The notes under the pieces were generated by a model. The model was not told where the DNA came from. It worked only from the letters and a program-made list of their open reading frames with translations, and made no database searches. Both the position numbers and the translations under genes were made by a program. From Oscillospiraceae bacterium (GTDB taxonomy: Bacteria; Bacillota; Clostridia; Oscillospirales; JAAYXM01): a DNA stretch of 58,241 nucleotides. This document shows positions 34,262-43,916 of the stretch, one piece after another. How positions within the stretch are numbered: the stretch's first letter is position 1; each line of letters starts with the position of its first letter. The stretch is taken from positions 1 to 58,241 of the forward strand of contig JAFQME010000002.1 of the NCBI GenBank assembly GCA_017421025.1, written 5' to 3'.

Positions 34262-34891
34262 TTATCGAATCTTTACACCCATGAACTTACTTCCGGTTTG
34301 GGTAGGCGTGATTTGCCCTGCGGTGCCGTCTGTAATCTTTGCGCTGAGTACCGGAAATTCTTCCATTGGAATCAGCCCGGAAACCGTGACATCCGCACCG
34401 TATTCGGTATTTTCCAAAATTGCTCCCATATCTTCCAGCATCCGCTTGACGATTTCAAAGAGCGGATACGGAATGGTGACGGTAAAGAGCGACCATTCCC
34501 GCATCTGCGCAATCCCTGCTGCATCCAGTGCAAGCTTTGCGGTGTGCGCATAGGCACGGGTGAGCCCTCCCGCTCCAAGCAGGATTCCGCCGAAATAACG
34601 GGTGGTGATACACACAACATTCTCTACTCCCTCACGGCGGAATACTTCCAGCGTCGGCATTCCTGCGGTACCTTGCGGTTCCCCGTTATCGGAATAGCGC
34701 ATGATATTGTTTTCTTTGATGATATAGGCGTAGACATTGTGGCGTGCTTCACGGTGCTCTTCGGAAGTTTTCTTAATCCACGCAAGTGCTTCTGCTTCGG
34801 TTTCTACCGGATAAACTGCACCAATGAAGCGAGAACGTTTTTCCACATATTCCGCAATACCTGCTCCGGCAGGGACCAAGTATTCATTCAT
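34262..34891 (-). CDS. YigZ/IMPACT family protein
   Basis: 209 residues. The UPF0029 core 'YSDNGEPQGTAGMPTLEVF' and 'VVCITTRYFGGILLGAGGLTRAYAHTAKLAL', here shortened to TTRYFGGILLGAGGLTRAY, identifies the family. A C-terminal DUF1949-like domain follows. Eukaryotic relatives regulate translation; the bacterial role is not established. The start overlaps the hflX stop by 8 nt. Confidence 0.9.
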   Translation of the reverse strand: MNEYLVPAGAGIAEYVEKRSRFIGAVYPVETEAEALAWIKKTSEEHREARHNVYAYIIKENNIMRYSDNGEPQGTAGMPTLEVFRREGVENVVCITTRYFGGILLGAGGLTRAYAHTAKLALDAAGIAQMREWSLFTVTIPYPLFEIVKRMLEDMGAILENTEYGADVTVSGLIPMEEFPVLSAKITDGTAGQITPTQTGSKFMGVKIR

Positions 34892-36152
34892 GCTCCTCGG
34901 CTCCTTTCACACGAAACTCCCGTACTTTCGGATAGAGTCTCTCGTCGCAAATCACATCAATTTCCAAACAATCCGGCAAATACTCCTCACGCAGAACTTT
35001 TCCGTCACGGTGGAGTACATCGAGCAGACCGAGTGATGCATAGGGCAAATGCAGGCGCAAACGATACAGCCCTGTCTCGAGTTTTTTTACAATGGCTCGA
35101 TTCAATTCCTGGATCCCCTCGCCGTTTTTTGCAGAGATCCAAACGGTTTCTTCATCCCGTGGAAGATCTTCCGTTGTCGCAACATCAATTTTATTGAACA
35201 CGGTAATGGTTGGCTTTTGTGCAGCGTCCAAATCCCGCATCAGATTTGCAACCACCGCTGCATGTTCTCGCCAATTCGGATCAGATGCATCAATGACATG
35301 AAGAACCAAATCCGCAAATGTGAGTTCTTCCAGAGTTGCACGAAATGCATTGACCAAATGATGCGGAAGTTTTCGGATGAATCCGACCGTGTCGGATAAG
35401 ATGACTTCAAGTGTGTCACTCACACGGTAGCGTCGTGTGGTGGGGTCCAGTGTATCAAATAAGCGATTTTGCGCAGAGATTCCGGCTCCCGTGAGGAAAT
35501 TTAGCAGAGTGGATTTTCCTGCATTGGTATAGCCCACAATCGCAACCAGCGGGACTTGGTTTTTGATTCGCTGTTTGCGGTTGACTTCTCGGTGACGACG
35601 TACCTCTCGGAGTTCTTCCTCAAGGCGAGAGATATGGCGTCGGATATGACGGCGCTCGGTTTCCAGTTTTGTTTCACCGGGACCACGGGTACCAATACCG
35701 CCGCCCAAACGTGACAACACCACACCCTTACCGGTAAGACGCGGCAGGGTGTACTGATACTGCGCAAGTTCCACCTGAAGTTTTCCTTCTTTGGTTTCCG
35801 CACGTGCAGCAAAAATATCCAAAATCAAGGTACTTCGATCAATGACTCGCACCCCACAGAGTTCTTCCAGGTTGCGGGTTTGCGCAGGAGATAGTTGGTT
35901 ATCGAACACAATGAGGTCCGCACCTAACTGCTCTGCAGCTTCGCCTAATTCCTTTGCCTTTCCGGTTCCCAAAAAGGTTTTCGGCTCCGGGGTTTGTCGG
36001 TTTTGGATCAAACGGCCGACACAGACGCCACCTGCGGTAGTAAGCAATTCTTCGAGTTCGTCCAATGTTTCCTCGGTCACTGCCGCATCCGCCGGAAGTT
36101 CTTTTGCATTCAGCCCAACCAATATGGCTTTTTCAAACTGTTTTTCTTCCAT
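34884..36152 (-). CDS. hflX: HflX ribosome-associated GTPase
   Basis: 422 residues. The N-terminal HflX domain has 'FLGTGKAKELGEAAEQLGAD' and 'DNQLSPAQTRNLEE'; 'GGIGTRGPGETKLE' is the family linker. G1 is 'VGYTNAGKSTLLNFL', G3 'LSDTVGFIRKLPHHLV', and G4 'VFNKID'. It splits or rescues stalled 70S ribosomes under stress. It is divergent from addB, with facing promoters that nearly touch. Confidence 0.95.
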   Translation of the reverse strand: MEEKQFEKAILVGLNAKELPADAAVTEETLDELEELLTTAGGVCVGRLIQNRQTPEPKTFLGTGKAKELGEAAEQLGADLIVFDNQLSPAQTRNLEELCGVRVIDRSTLILDIFAARAETKEGKLQVELAQYQYTLPRLTGKGVVLSRLGGGIGTRGPGETKLETERRHIRRHISRLEEELREVRRHREVNRKQRIKNQVPLVAIVGYTNAGKSTLLNFLTGAGISAQNRLFDTLDPTTRRYRVSDTLEVILSDTVGFIRKLPHHLVNAFRATLEELTFADLVLHVIDASDPNWREHAAVVANLMRDLDAAQKPTITVFNKIDVATTEDLPRDEETVWISAKNGEGIQELNRAIVKKLETGLYRLRLHLPYASLGLLDVLHRDGKVLREEYLPDCLEIDVICDERLYPKVREFRVKGAEEHE

Positions 36153-36177
36153 GTCTGCCTCCTTGTTTCTTTCTATT

Positions 36178-36206
36178 ATTGTATCTGTTTTTTGCCTGCT
36201 TGTCCA
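36178..36206 (-). promoter_or_regulatory. Promoter of hflX-yigZ
   Basis: On the minus strand TGGACA (36206-36201), a 17-bp spacer and TACAAT (36183-36178). Its -35 is one base from the -35 of the addB promoter. Confidence 0.65.
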
Positions 36207-36207
36207 G

Positions 36208-36236
36208 TTGTGAATTTTATCGATTCATGGTATACT
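36208..36236 (+). promoter_or_regulatory. Promoter of addBA
   Basis: TTGTGA (36208-36213), a 17-bp spacer and TATACT (36231-36236), 30 nt before the addB start. Confidence 0.65.
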
Positions 36237-36266
36237 GAAACCATCAGAACAAAAGGCGGTGAGACC

Positions 36267-39200
36267 ATGATTCAATTTATTTTGGGACGAAGCGGTTACG
36301 GGAAAACGCAGGCAGTCCTGCGTGCAATTTCTGCCCGTGCGAACGAAGGCGAGCGCAGAATGCTGCTTTTGGTGCCTGAAACGGTTTCTCATATCACCGA
36401 GCGTGCACTTTGCGCATCTGCCGGAAACCATATTTCTGCGTATGCGGAAGTGGTCACCTTCCGTCGCTTATGTGAACAGGTGTCCTACGAAGCAGGCAGA
36501 CGTTCACATTCCTTGGATGCCGGTGGACGGATTCTCCTGCTTTCACGAGCGATGCGACAGACTGCCGGAGAACTCACTCTGCTCGGTCAGGGAATGCGTA
36601 CCGAGTTTTTAGAGGAACTCCTTGCGATTGAGGAAGAATGCCGTGGGGATGGTGTTACCCCGGAACAGCTTCTTTCTGCATCCGAAGCGCTCACACCGCC
36701 ACTATCCGACAAACTCCATGACCTTGCTCTGCTTCTCACCGCATATCAAGGGGCGCTGACCGATGCGGGGTTGGATGCTACCGATCCGCTGGTGCATTTG
36801 GCGCAAGATGCGGATTCACTCGGGTATTTCCGTGACCGTGAAGTTTGGATTGACGGTTTCTCCGGTTTTTCTGAGGTGGAACTTGACGTGATCCGCCGCA
36901 TCTTCCGTCAGGCAAAAAATGTTACCGTGACTTTGTGCGCAGATCCCGAAAGCAACTCTCCGGCGTTTTCCAAACCGAACCGCATTTACGAATCTCTGCG
37001 TCGAATCGCAGGCACTTGCAGAACCGAGGTTCTGCCCCATTCTCTGCGCCATCAAACCCATGCTTTGGCGACACTTGAACAATGTGCACTGGTTCAGAAC
37101 TCCAAGCCGTCTTCTGATTCGGAAGGGATTTTCTTTTGCGGTGCACACACACGTTATGAAGAATGCGAATTTGCCGCTGCTAAAGTGCTGGAGTTGGTAC
37201 AAAGCGGCTATCGATACCGTGAGATCGGGGTTGCCGCCCGGGACTTTGGAGCATACTCCGAGACATTGGACTCTGTTTTTTCCTATTACGGGATCCCGGT
37301 TTATCTCAACCGCAAGACGGATTTGCTTACAAAGCCTGTGATTGCGCTGACTTGTGCCGCACTCGCTTGTATTGACGACCATTTCCGTTATGAAGACGTA
37401 TTAAAACTCATCAAAACCGGTTTGTGCGGACTTTCCAGACGTGCCGCAGATGAATTGGAGCGGTATTTATTCTCCTGGAACATCCACGGAAAAGATTGGA
37501 GTTCCGATACTCCGTTCCAACGCCCCACAGATGGAATCACGGTTTCAGACGGAGATGCGGAAAAACTCTTGTACTTAAACCGCTTGCGTGATAAAATCCG
37601 TACTCCGCTCATGCAGCTCAAGGAAGCACTGCGTTCCGACCGGACAGGCGCCGGGTTTGCCAAAGCACTGCTTAGTTATTACCGACAGTTACATCTTCCC
37701 CGTCGTTTGCGTGCCCGTGCAAAGTTATACCGTTTACGTGGTGAAATGCAGATTGCGGATGAATACAGCCAGTTTTGGGATATCCTATTGCGTGTTTTGG
37801 AAAACATGGCGAAAACCCTCGGCACGATCACATATGATTTACACGAACTCACACGCCTGTTTATGCTGACTGTGAGCCAATATGAGGTAGCAAGTATTCC
37901 GGTTTCACTGGACCGTGTACACGCAGGCGGGATTGACCGTTTGGGCGAATCAAGCCCCAAATGCCTCATTTTGCTTGGAGTCAATGACGGTGAGTTTCCC
38001 ATGCGAATCAAAGATTCCGGCCCGCTCTCCGATGCTGACCGACTGCGTTTGGAAGCGTTTGGGATTTCTCTCGTTCGAAACACCGAACGTCAAGTAGATG
38101 AGGAATTCCACTTGGTTTACCGTGCGCTCTCGCTTGCCTCCGCTGAGCTTTACCTCTCCCACCACGAAGAAGAGAGTGCGCCCTCCTTTGTCTACACACA
38201 AGTACAAGCCCTCTTCCCCAATCAGGAAAAGATTTTAAATTCTGATTTGGTACGCTCCTTCGGGCTTGCACCTGCGCTGGATGCCGCCATGAGTGGCGAC
38301 GCTTCGTTCTCATCTTCGGCCAAAGAATACTTCCGTACGACCGAGCACGCTCCGCTTATCACGCTTTCCGAACTGCGTGGAACTACACGGCGTGGTCCGA
38401 TTGAGGACCCGACTTTGCGCACAGCACTTTTCGGGCGTGACATTCGCTTGAGCGCAACCAAAATCGATACGTTTGGAAACTGCCGGTTCCGTTATTTTGC
38501 CCAGTACGGTCTGCGACTTGAGCCGCAACGCAAAGCGGAATTTGACGGACTGAGTTCCGGAACAATGGTGCACGATGTTTTGGAGCATACGGTGCGGGAA
38601 ATGACCGACCGAGGCGGGGCACGGTGTTTCACCGCTGGCGAAGCACGTGCAATGGCAGAGTCCTTCGCAGACGCATATGCACGTGATGTTTTGGGCGGAT
38701 TTGAACAGCACGGCGCTCGTTTCCGATTTTTGTTTGAGCGTCTAAAAGAACTGATTGCAGACTCGGTAGAACAACTTCACGAGGAACTCTGTACCTCGAA
38801 TTTCTCACCGATTGACTTTGAATTGCGATTCGGCTATGGCGGTGCACTGCCTGCGATGCAGTTGGAGTTGGATGACGGTACCCGACTCATACTTGAGGGT
38901 GCAGTGGACCGTGTTGACGAGTTTCGAAAAGACGGGAAACTCTATTTACGTGTTGTGGACTATAAGACCGGCGGGAAATCTTTTTCGGTCGATGAAGTAC
39001 TCAACGGCATTGGAATGCAAATGCTTCTGTATCTGTTTGCGCTTGAGGAATTTGGCGAACTCCGTTACCATACCAAAATCCATCCCGCAGGTGTCTTGTA
39101 TGTCCCTGTGGTGGACCGCACCGCAACACATGCAGAAAAACCGGACACGGAACGTGCCGAGAAAGAATCCGGAAAGCAGATTTGCCGTGACGGCTTGTTG

Positions 39201-39536
39201 CTGGATGATTTGGACCTCACCATCCCGTCAAAATTCCTCCCAATCAGATATGCGAAAGACGGCGGTTTTGCCAAGAACAAAGCCCTTGCCACAATCGAGG
39301 AATTCTACCGTCTGCGTGATCGGATGCATGAAATCTTGCGTGGGATCGGATCGGATCTGCACGCAGGCAAGATTGACGCCAATCCCTACTATTCCAGCCG
39401 AGACTATACCTCCTGCAAATGGTGCAAATACAAGACTTTTTGCGGATTTGAGCCGGGAATTGGCGGGGATAAGCTGAGATACTTGTTTGAAATGAAACGA
39501 GAAGATCTGACCCAAGGAGGTGAGCAGGATGGCTGA
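36267..39536 (+). CDS. addB: ATP-dependent helicase/nuclease subunit B (AddB)
   Basis: 1089 residues from the ATG at 36267 (AAAGGCGGTGAG upstream); a long in-frame extension upstream crosses the promoter and is not used. 'ILGRSGYGKTQAVLRAI' is the Walker A site. The C-terminal nuclease has 'RVVDYKTGGKSF', and the Fe-S cysteines are in 'FGNCRFRYFAQYGL' and 'SCKWCKYKTFCGF'. With AddA it resects double-strand breaks for recombination. The 3' end overlaps addA by 8 nt. Confidence 0.92.
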   Translation: MIQFILGRSGYGKTQAVLRAISARANEGERRMLLLVPETVSHITERALCASAGNHISAYAEVVTFRRLCEQVSYEAGRRSHSLDAGGRILLLSRAMRQTAGELTLLGQGMRTEFLEELLAIEEECRGDGVTPEQLLSASEALTPPLSDKLHDLALLLTAYQGALTDAGLDATDPLVHLAQDADSLGYFRDREVWIDGFSGFSEVELDVIRRIFRQAKNVTVTLCADPESNSPAFSKPNRIYESLRRIAGTCRTEVLPHSLRHQTHALATLEQCALVQNSKPSSDSEGIFFCGAHTRYEECEFAAAKVLELVQSGYRYREIGVAARDFGAYSETLDSVFSYYGIPVYLNRKTDLLTKPVIALTCAALACIDDHFRYEDVLKLIKTGLCGLSRRAADELERYLFSWNIHGKDWSSDTPFQRPTDGITVSDGDAEKLLYLNRLRDKIRTPLMQLKEALRSDRTGAGFAKALLSYYRQLHLPRRLRARAKLYRLRGEMQIADEYSQFWDILLRVLENMAKTLGTITYDLHELTRLFMLTVSQYEVASIPVSLDRVHAGGIDRLGESSPKCLILLGVNDGEFPMRIKDSGPLSDADRLRLEAFGISLVRNTERQVDEEFHLVYRALSLASAELYLSHHEEESAPSFVYTQVQALFPNQEKILNSDLVRSFGLAPALDAAMSGDASFSSSAKEYFRTTEHAPLITLSELRGTTRRGPIEDPTLRTALFGRDIRLSATKIDTFGNCRFRYFAQYGLRLEPQRKAEFDGLSSGTMVHDVLEHTVREMTDRGGARCFTAGEARAMAESFADAYARDVLGGFEQHGARFRFLFERLKELIADSVEQLHEELCTSNFSPIDFELRFGYGGALPAMQLELDDGTRLILEGAVDRVDEFRKDGKLYLRVVDYKTGGKSFSVDEVLNGIGMQMLLYLFALEEFGELRYHTKIHPAGVLYVPVVDRTATHAEKPDTERAEKESGKQICRDGLLLDDLDLTIPSKFLPIRYAKDGGFAKNKALATIEEFYRLRDRMHEILRGIGSDLHAGKIDANPYYSSRDYTSCKWCKYKTFCGFEPGIGGDKLRYLFEMKREDLTQGGEQDG

Positions 39537-42500
39537 TGTGAAATGGACCGACCAACAATGGGATGCAATCTCGGATCGGGATGGTGCGCTTTTGGTTTCC
39601 GCAGCAGCAGGCAGTGGCAAAACCGCTGTTTTGGTTGAACGCCTGCTCAGACGAATTGAAGAAGAACACGAAAGTCTTTCCCGGTTTTTGATGATTACAT
39701 ATACCAAGGCAGCAGCCAGTGAGCTTCGCACCAAAATCGGCAAAGCACTTTCCAAACGAATCGCAAATGATCCGACCAATCATCGGCTGATTCGGGAATT
39801 CAACGGACTCCACAATGCCAAAATCCAAACCGTGCATGCGTTTTGCTCCTCGCTTCTGCGCACACACGGGTATTTGCTCGGACTTCCCGGTGAATTCCGC
39901 ATTGTGGACGAAACCGAAGCAGATTTGATGTGTCGCACGATCCTGGATGATTTGATGGAGGAGTGGTATGCCGAATTGCCCGACTGGTTTGTTGCGGCAA
40001 GTGAAGCACTCTCCAACGGCAGAGGGGATGCGCCCCTCATCACTGCAATCCTGTCCCTGTTCCAAAAAAGCCGTTCTCACCCATTCCCCGAAGCTTGGCT
40101 CGCCTCTCTGAACAAACCGCTGATCGGGCAGGATTTGTTCGCAACCGAATGGGGTGCATATTTACGCACTGATCTAAAAGAACAGCTTTCTTATTTAACC
40201 TCCGAACTCGAAGATTTGATTCAGTTCCTGCAACTCCGAATCCCGGGGCTTGTCCCATCCGCTTTGGAGTCTGATTTGGAATTATACTCTGCATTTTCCG
40301 ATGCACTGGATGTGTCCTGGGACGCTTGTTTTGAACTTTCACAAACCAAGTTTGCCACATTCAGTTGGAAAAAAAGTGCAGACCCTGAACTCAAGGATTC
40401 CGCTTATGCACGTCGTACTGCTTGCAAAAAGATTTTCACCGATTTATGTGGAAAACTCATGATTGCCCCATCAAACGAGATCATGACAGATCATGACTCC
40501 ACCTTGCCTGTCATCGATGGTTTGGTACAAGCGGTCCTACGATTATCCGATGTGTTTTCCAAAGAAAAAATTCGACGTGGCGCATTTGACTACAGTGACC
40601 TTGAACACTTTGCCATTTCACTTTTGGCAGAACGTACCGAAAGCCACATAACACCCACCCCACTTGCCCGTTCCATCAGTGAGGAATTCTGTGAAATTAT
40701 GGTGGATGAGTACCAAGACAGCAATGCGGTGCAAGATCTTATTTTTCGCATGATTTCCAAAGATGAGCGCAATATTGTGATGGTGGGAGACCTGAAGCAG
40801 TCCATCTACCGTTTCCGTCTTGCCGATCCCGGAATTTTCCTAGAAAAGTACAAGCGGTTTGCGCCAAAAGCACAGGCAAAGCCCGGCGAGCCACGCAAAG
40901 TACTCCTCAACACCAACTTCCGTTCCCGTGGTGAGGTGCTTGATTCGGTCAACCATTACTTCACACATCTCATGACCGAGCAAATCGGTGATATTGATTA
41001 CACCGATGCCGAAGCGCTCCATTTGCGTCCAAACCCGTTCCCGAACGGCGGTGACCCATACAAAACCGAGGTTTTGGCTGTGGATCTTTGCTGTGCAGAA
41101 AGTGAAGATGAACTCGCTCCCGATAAGGTTGTTTTGGAAGCACGCACAGTGGCGCACAAAATCCGTGATATGGTAAAAAACGGATTTCAAGTCACCGACG
41201 GGGATACCACACGTCCTGCTCAATACCGTGATTTTGTCATTCTAATGCGTGCCGTGAGCACTCGTGGTGAGGTGTTCCGCCGCACACTGAATGAAGAAGG
41301 AGTTCCCTGTGTCAGTGAGAAAAAGTCCAATCTGCTCGGTTCGGTAGAAGTAGGGATTCTGATTTCTCTTCTTACCGTGATTGACAACCCTTTGCAGGAC
41401 GTTCCCCTTGCCTCTGTTTTGCGTTCTCCCCTGTTTGGTTTTACTGCAGACGAACTCTCGGCCTTGCGTCTTTACGACCGCCACGCCTGCTATTACGATG
41501 TCTTGCTAGCCGCTGCAAAAGAAGAAGGCCCGCTCGCAGAAAAAACACGTGGGTTTTTGAGCAAACTCCGTGAACTCCGGGATCTTTCTTACGAGTTCTC
41601 GGGGGCACGCATGATTTGGGAAGCCATTCAGCGGACCCATGCGTTTGGGCTCATCGGTGCGATGCCGGAGGGCACACGTCGAGTGCAGAACCTCATTTTA
41701 TTCTATCAGTATGCAATGAATTTCGGCGGAAGTCTCTTCGAATTGCTCGAACATCTCGCGCACCTTGCCGAAACAGGCAAAGATATCCCCGGCTATGCAG
41801 AAGAGAGCGGAGATTCGGTACAGATTATGAGCATCCACAAGTCCAAGGGTTTGGAATTTCCCATTGTAATTCTTTCCGGCTGTCACCGTGAATTCAACCG
41901 TATGGACTTAAACGGTGCAGTCCTTATTGACCCGGATCTCGGTTTGGGGCTTAAGGTGAGAGATCCCCGTCTCAAAGCAGAATGGCCTACTCTTGCCCGC
42001 ATCGCCATTCAGACCAAAGCGGAGGCTGAGATGAAGAGCGAGGAAATGCGCTTGCTCTATGTTGCAATGACCCGACCGGTAGACAAACTGATTCTGACGT
42101 TAGCGGTTCCGGACTTAGCAAAACAACGCAGTGGTTTTGTCGGGATGTCGAGTTTCCACCCCGCCATCCTGCGCAAAGGAAATTTGGTGACACCGTGGAC
42201 CCTTTATCCCGCACTGATGGAAGATGCACCGCTGGTCTATACCGAGTTGGAAGCACCAGCCAAGGGGAAAAGTATGGCTTCGGAGGTTGCAAACTCCAAA
42301 GACCTTACCATTGATTTTGCGTCTCGCTTTGCCTTTACTTACCCGCATCTTGATGCAATTGACCAGCCGTCAAAAGCGACCGCAACCGGACTTTCGGAAA
42401 GTGATTTCTTCTTTGAGCCTGCATTTGACTTACCGGAGACATTCCGTGATCCAGATTCCCTCACACCCACCGAGCGTGGCATTGCCATCCACCTGGCAAT

Positions 42501-42948
42501 GCAGTTGGTGGAGTTTGAAAAATGCACCACGCTTGAGGGCTGTACTTCTGAAGTCTTACGCTTAAAACAAGCCGGGTACTTTTCAGATGCGGAGTTTGAC
42601 GCAATTGATCCGAATCGTATCCATGCGTTTTTCCGCTCCGATCTTGGAATGCGTGTACTCTCTTCGCTTGGATATGCACGAGAGTCCCGCTTCTCCGTGT
42701 TGGTTCCGGCACCCAACCTCCCAGAAGAAAGCGTTTTGCTCCAAGGTGTCATTGACTTATATTTTGAGGAATCCGACGGACTCGTCGTCGTGGATTTCAA
42801 AAGCGACCGCACTTCTCATGGGGGAAAAGAGAAATATGCACCGCAGCTGGAAGCATACGCCAATGCGCTCTGTGAACTGACCGGGAAACCCGTCAAAGAA
42901 CGCTGTCTCTTTTTCCTCACTACAGGAGAAACTGTTGTATGTGAATAA
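39529..42948 (+). CDS. addA: ATP-dependent helicase/nuclease subunit A (AddA)
   Basis: 1139 residues from the ATG at 39529, with AGGAGGTGA inside the addB end. UvrD-type helicase motifs: Walker A 'SAAAGSGKTAVLVERLL', motif II 'IMVDEYQDSNAVQD', motif III 'GDLKQSIYRFRLADP', motif IV 'NTNFRSR', motif V 'IMSIHKSKGLEFPIV', motif VI 'LLYVAMTRPVDKL'. The C-terminal nuclease holds 'LVVVDFKSDRT'. It unwinds and cuts DNA with AddB in recombinational repair. Confidence 0.94.
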   Translation: MADVKWTDQQWDAISDRDGALLVSAAAGSGKTAVLVERLLRRIEEEHESLSRFLMITYTKAAASELRTKIGKALSKRIANDPTNHRLIREFNGLHNAKIQTVHAFCSSLLRTHGYLLGLPGEFRIVDETEADLMCRTILDDLMEEWYAELPDWFVAASEALSNGRGDAPLITAILSLFQKSRSHPFPEAWLASLNKPLIGQDLFATEWGAYLRTDLKEQLSYLTSELEDLIQFLQLRIPGLVPSALESDLELYSAFSDALDVSWDACFELSQTKFATFSWKKSADPELKDSAYARRTACKKIFTDLCGKLMIAPSNEIMTDHDSTLPVIDGLVQAVLRLSDVFSKEKIRRGAFDYSDLEHFAISLLAERTESHITPTPLARSISEEFCEIMVDEYQDSNAVQDLIFRMISKDERNIVMVGDLKQSIYRFRLADPGIFLEKYKRFAPKAQAKPGEPRKVLLNTNFRSRGEVLDSVNHYFTHLMTEQIGDIDYTDAEALHLRPNPFPNGGDPYKTEVLAVDLCCAESEDELAPDKVVLEARTVAHKIRDMVKNGFQVTDGDTTRPAQYRDFVILMRAVSTRGEVFRRTLNEEGVPCVSEKKSNLLGSVEVGILISLLTVIDNPLQDVPLASVLRSPLFGFTADELSALRLYDRHACYYDVLLAAAKEEGPLAEKTRGFLSKLRELRDLSYEFSGARMIWEAIQRTHAFGLIGAMPEGTRRVQNLILFYQYAMNFGGSLFELLEHLAHLAETGKDIPGYAEESGDSVQIMSIHKSKGLEFPIVILSGCHREFNRMDLNGAVLIDPDLGLGLKVRDPRLKAEWPTLARIAIQTKAEAEMKSEEMRLLYVAMTRPVDKLILTLAVPDLAKQRSGFVGMSSFHPAILRKGNLVTPWTLYPALMEDAPLVYTELEAPAKGKSMASEVANSKDLTIDFASRFAFTYPHLDAIDQPSKATATGLSESDFFFEPAFDLPETFRDPDSLTPTERGIAIHLAMQLVEFEKCTTLEGCTSEVLRLKQAGYFSDAEFDAIDPNRIHAFFRSDLGMRVLSSLGYARESRFSVLVPAPNLPEESVLLQGVIDLYFEESDGLVVVDFKSDRTSHGGKEKYAPQLEAYANALCELTGKPVKERCLFFLTTGETVVCE

Positions 42949-42987
42949 AAGAAGAACGCATTGCAAAAGCAATGCGTTCTTCTTTTA
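42946..42987. terminator. Bidirectional terminator between addA and ksgA
   Basis: A perfect 18-bp stem (AAAAGAAGAACGCATTGC and its complement) with a 4-nt loop between convergent genes; it includes both stop-codon regions. Confidence 0.88.
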
Positions 42988-43833
42988 TTCAGCAAGTTTA
43001 TTTGCGATTTTGGCAAAGTCCGGAATCCCGAGGGTCTCGCCACGGACATTTTCCTGGTATCCAAGTTCTTCCAAAATGCGTGTGATGCGTTCTTTGTCGC
43101 CAAAAGCGGAAGTTAAACCATTTGCAAGTTTCTTTCTTCTCTGCGCAAAAGATGCACGTACAACTCGGAAAAAGAGCTTCTCATCGGTCACAGGGACCGG
43201 CGGGGCAGATCTTGTTTTCAGATATACAATGGCACTGTCCACCTTGGGCTGAGGAACAAAGCAAGAAGACGGAACCGAGAACAGGATTTCAGGCTCTGCA
43301 TAGTATTGGGTAAACACCGAGAATGCGCCGTAATCCGCACTTCCACTCTCTGCACACAGGCGCAGTGCAACCTCTTTCTGCATCATGACACATACCCCGT
43401 CAAATAAACGGCTTTCCAGCAGATAGGACAAAATGGGCGTTGTGATATAATACGGCAGGTTGGCACAAACAAGTTTTTTCTTTGCGCCGGCAAAATGCTC
43501 ATTGCATAGTGCAGAAAGATCGAACTTCAAAATGTCGCCTTCCAGTACTGTTACATTAGAAAACTCTGCCAAAGTCTCTGCCAGAACCGGGATTAAAGCA
43601 TGGTCCAATTCCACCGCAACCACCTTTTCGGCATAACGTGCAATGGCTTGGGTAAGTGTTCCCATTCCGGGACCGATTTCCAGCACCACACAGTCCTTGT
43701 CTACACCGGAGTCGGTCATCATGCGCTCAGGGACCCAGGATTGGGTAAGAAAGTTCTGCCCCAGTGCTTTGGAAAAATGGAACCCATGGCGCTCTAAAAC
43801 CGCACGGATCTCCTGCGGATGGAAAAAGTTCAT
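42985..43833 (-). CDS. rsmA: 16S rRNA dimethyladenosine transferase
   Basis: 282 residues, also called ksgA. 'HFSKALGQNFLTQSW' is the family start, the SAM site is 'VLEIGPGMGTLTQAIA', and the target-base motif is 'CANLPYYITTPILSYLL'. It dimethylates two adjacent adenines of the 16S 3' end during small-subunit assembly. TAGGAG precedes the ATG. It is followed upstream by the YabE-like gene, a gene pair known from Bacillus, but the rnmV gene found between them there is absent. Confidence 0.95.
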   Translation of the reverse strand: MNFFHPQEIRAVLERHGFHFSKALGQNFLTQSWVPERMMTDSGVDKDCVVLEIGPGMGTLTQAIARYAEKVVAVELDHALIPVLAETLAEFSNVTVLEGDILKFDLSALCNEHFAGAKKKLVCANLPYYITTPILSYLLESRLFDGVCVMMQKEVALRLCAESGSADYGAFSVFTQYYAEPEILFSVPSSCFVPQPKVDSAIVYLKTRSAPPVPVTDEKLFFRVVRASFAQRRKKLANGLTSAFGDKERITRILEELGYQENVRGETLGIPDFAKIANKLAE

Positions 43834-43885
43834 GTCATTTCACTCCTATCTGCTTTAGTGTAACAGATTTCACGGTAAAACACAA

Positions 43886-43916
43886 GAAAAACCACCGGCT
43901 AAGCCGGTGGTTTTCA
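43886..43916 (-). terminator. Terminator of the YabE-like gene
   Basis: Stem AACCACCGGCT / AGCCGGTGGTT with a T run on the minus strand, directly after the stop codon. Confidence 0.85.
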
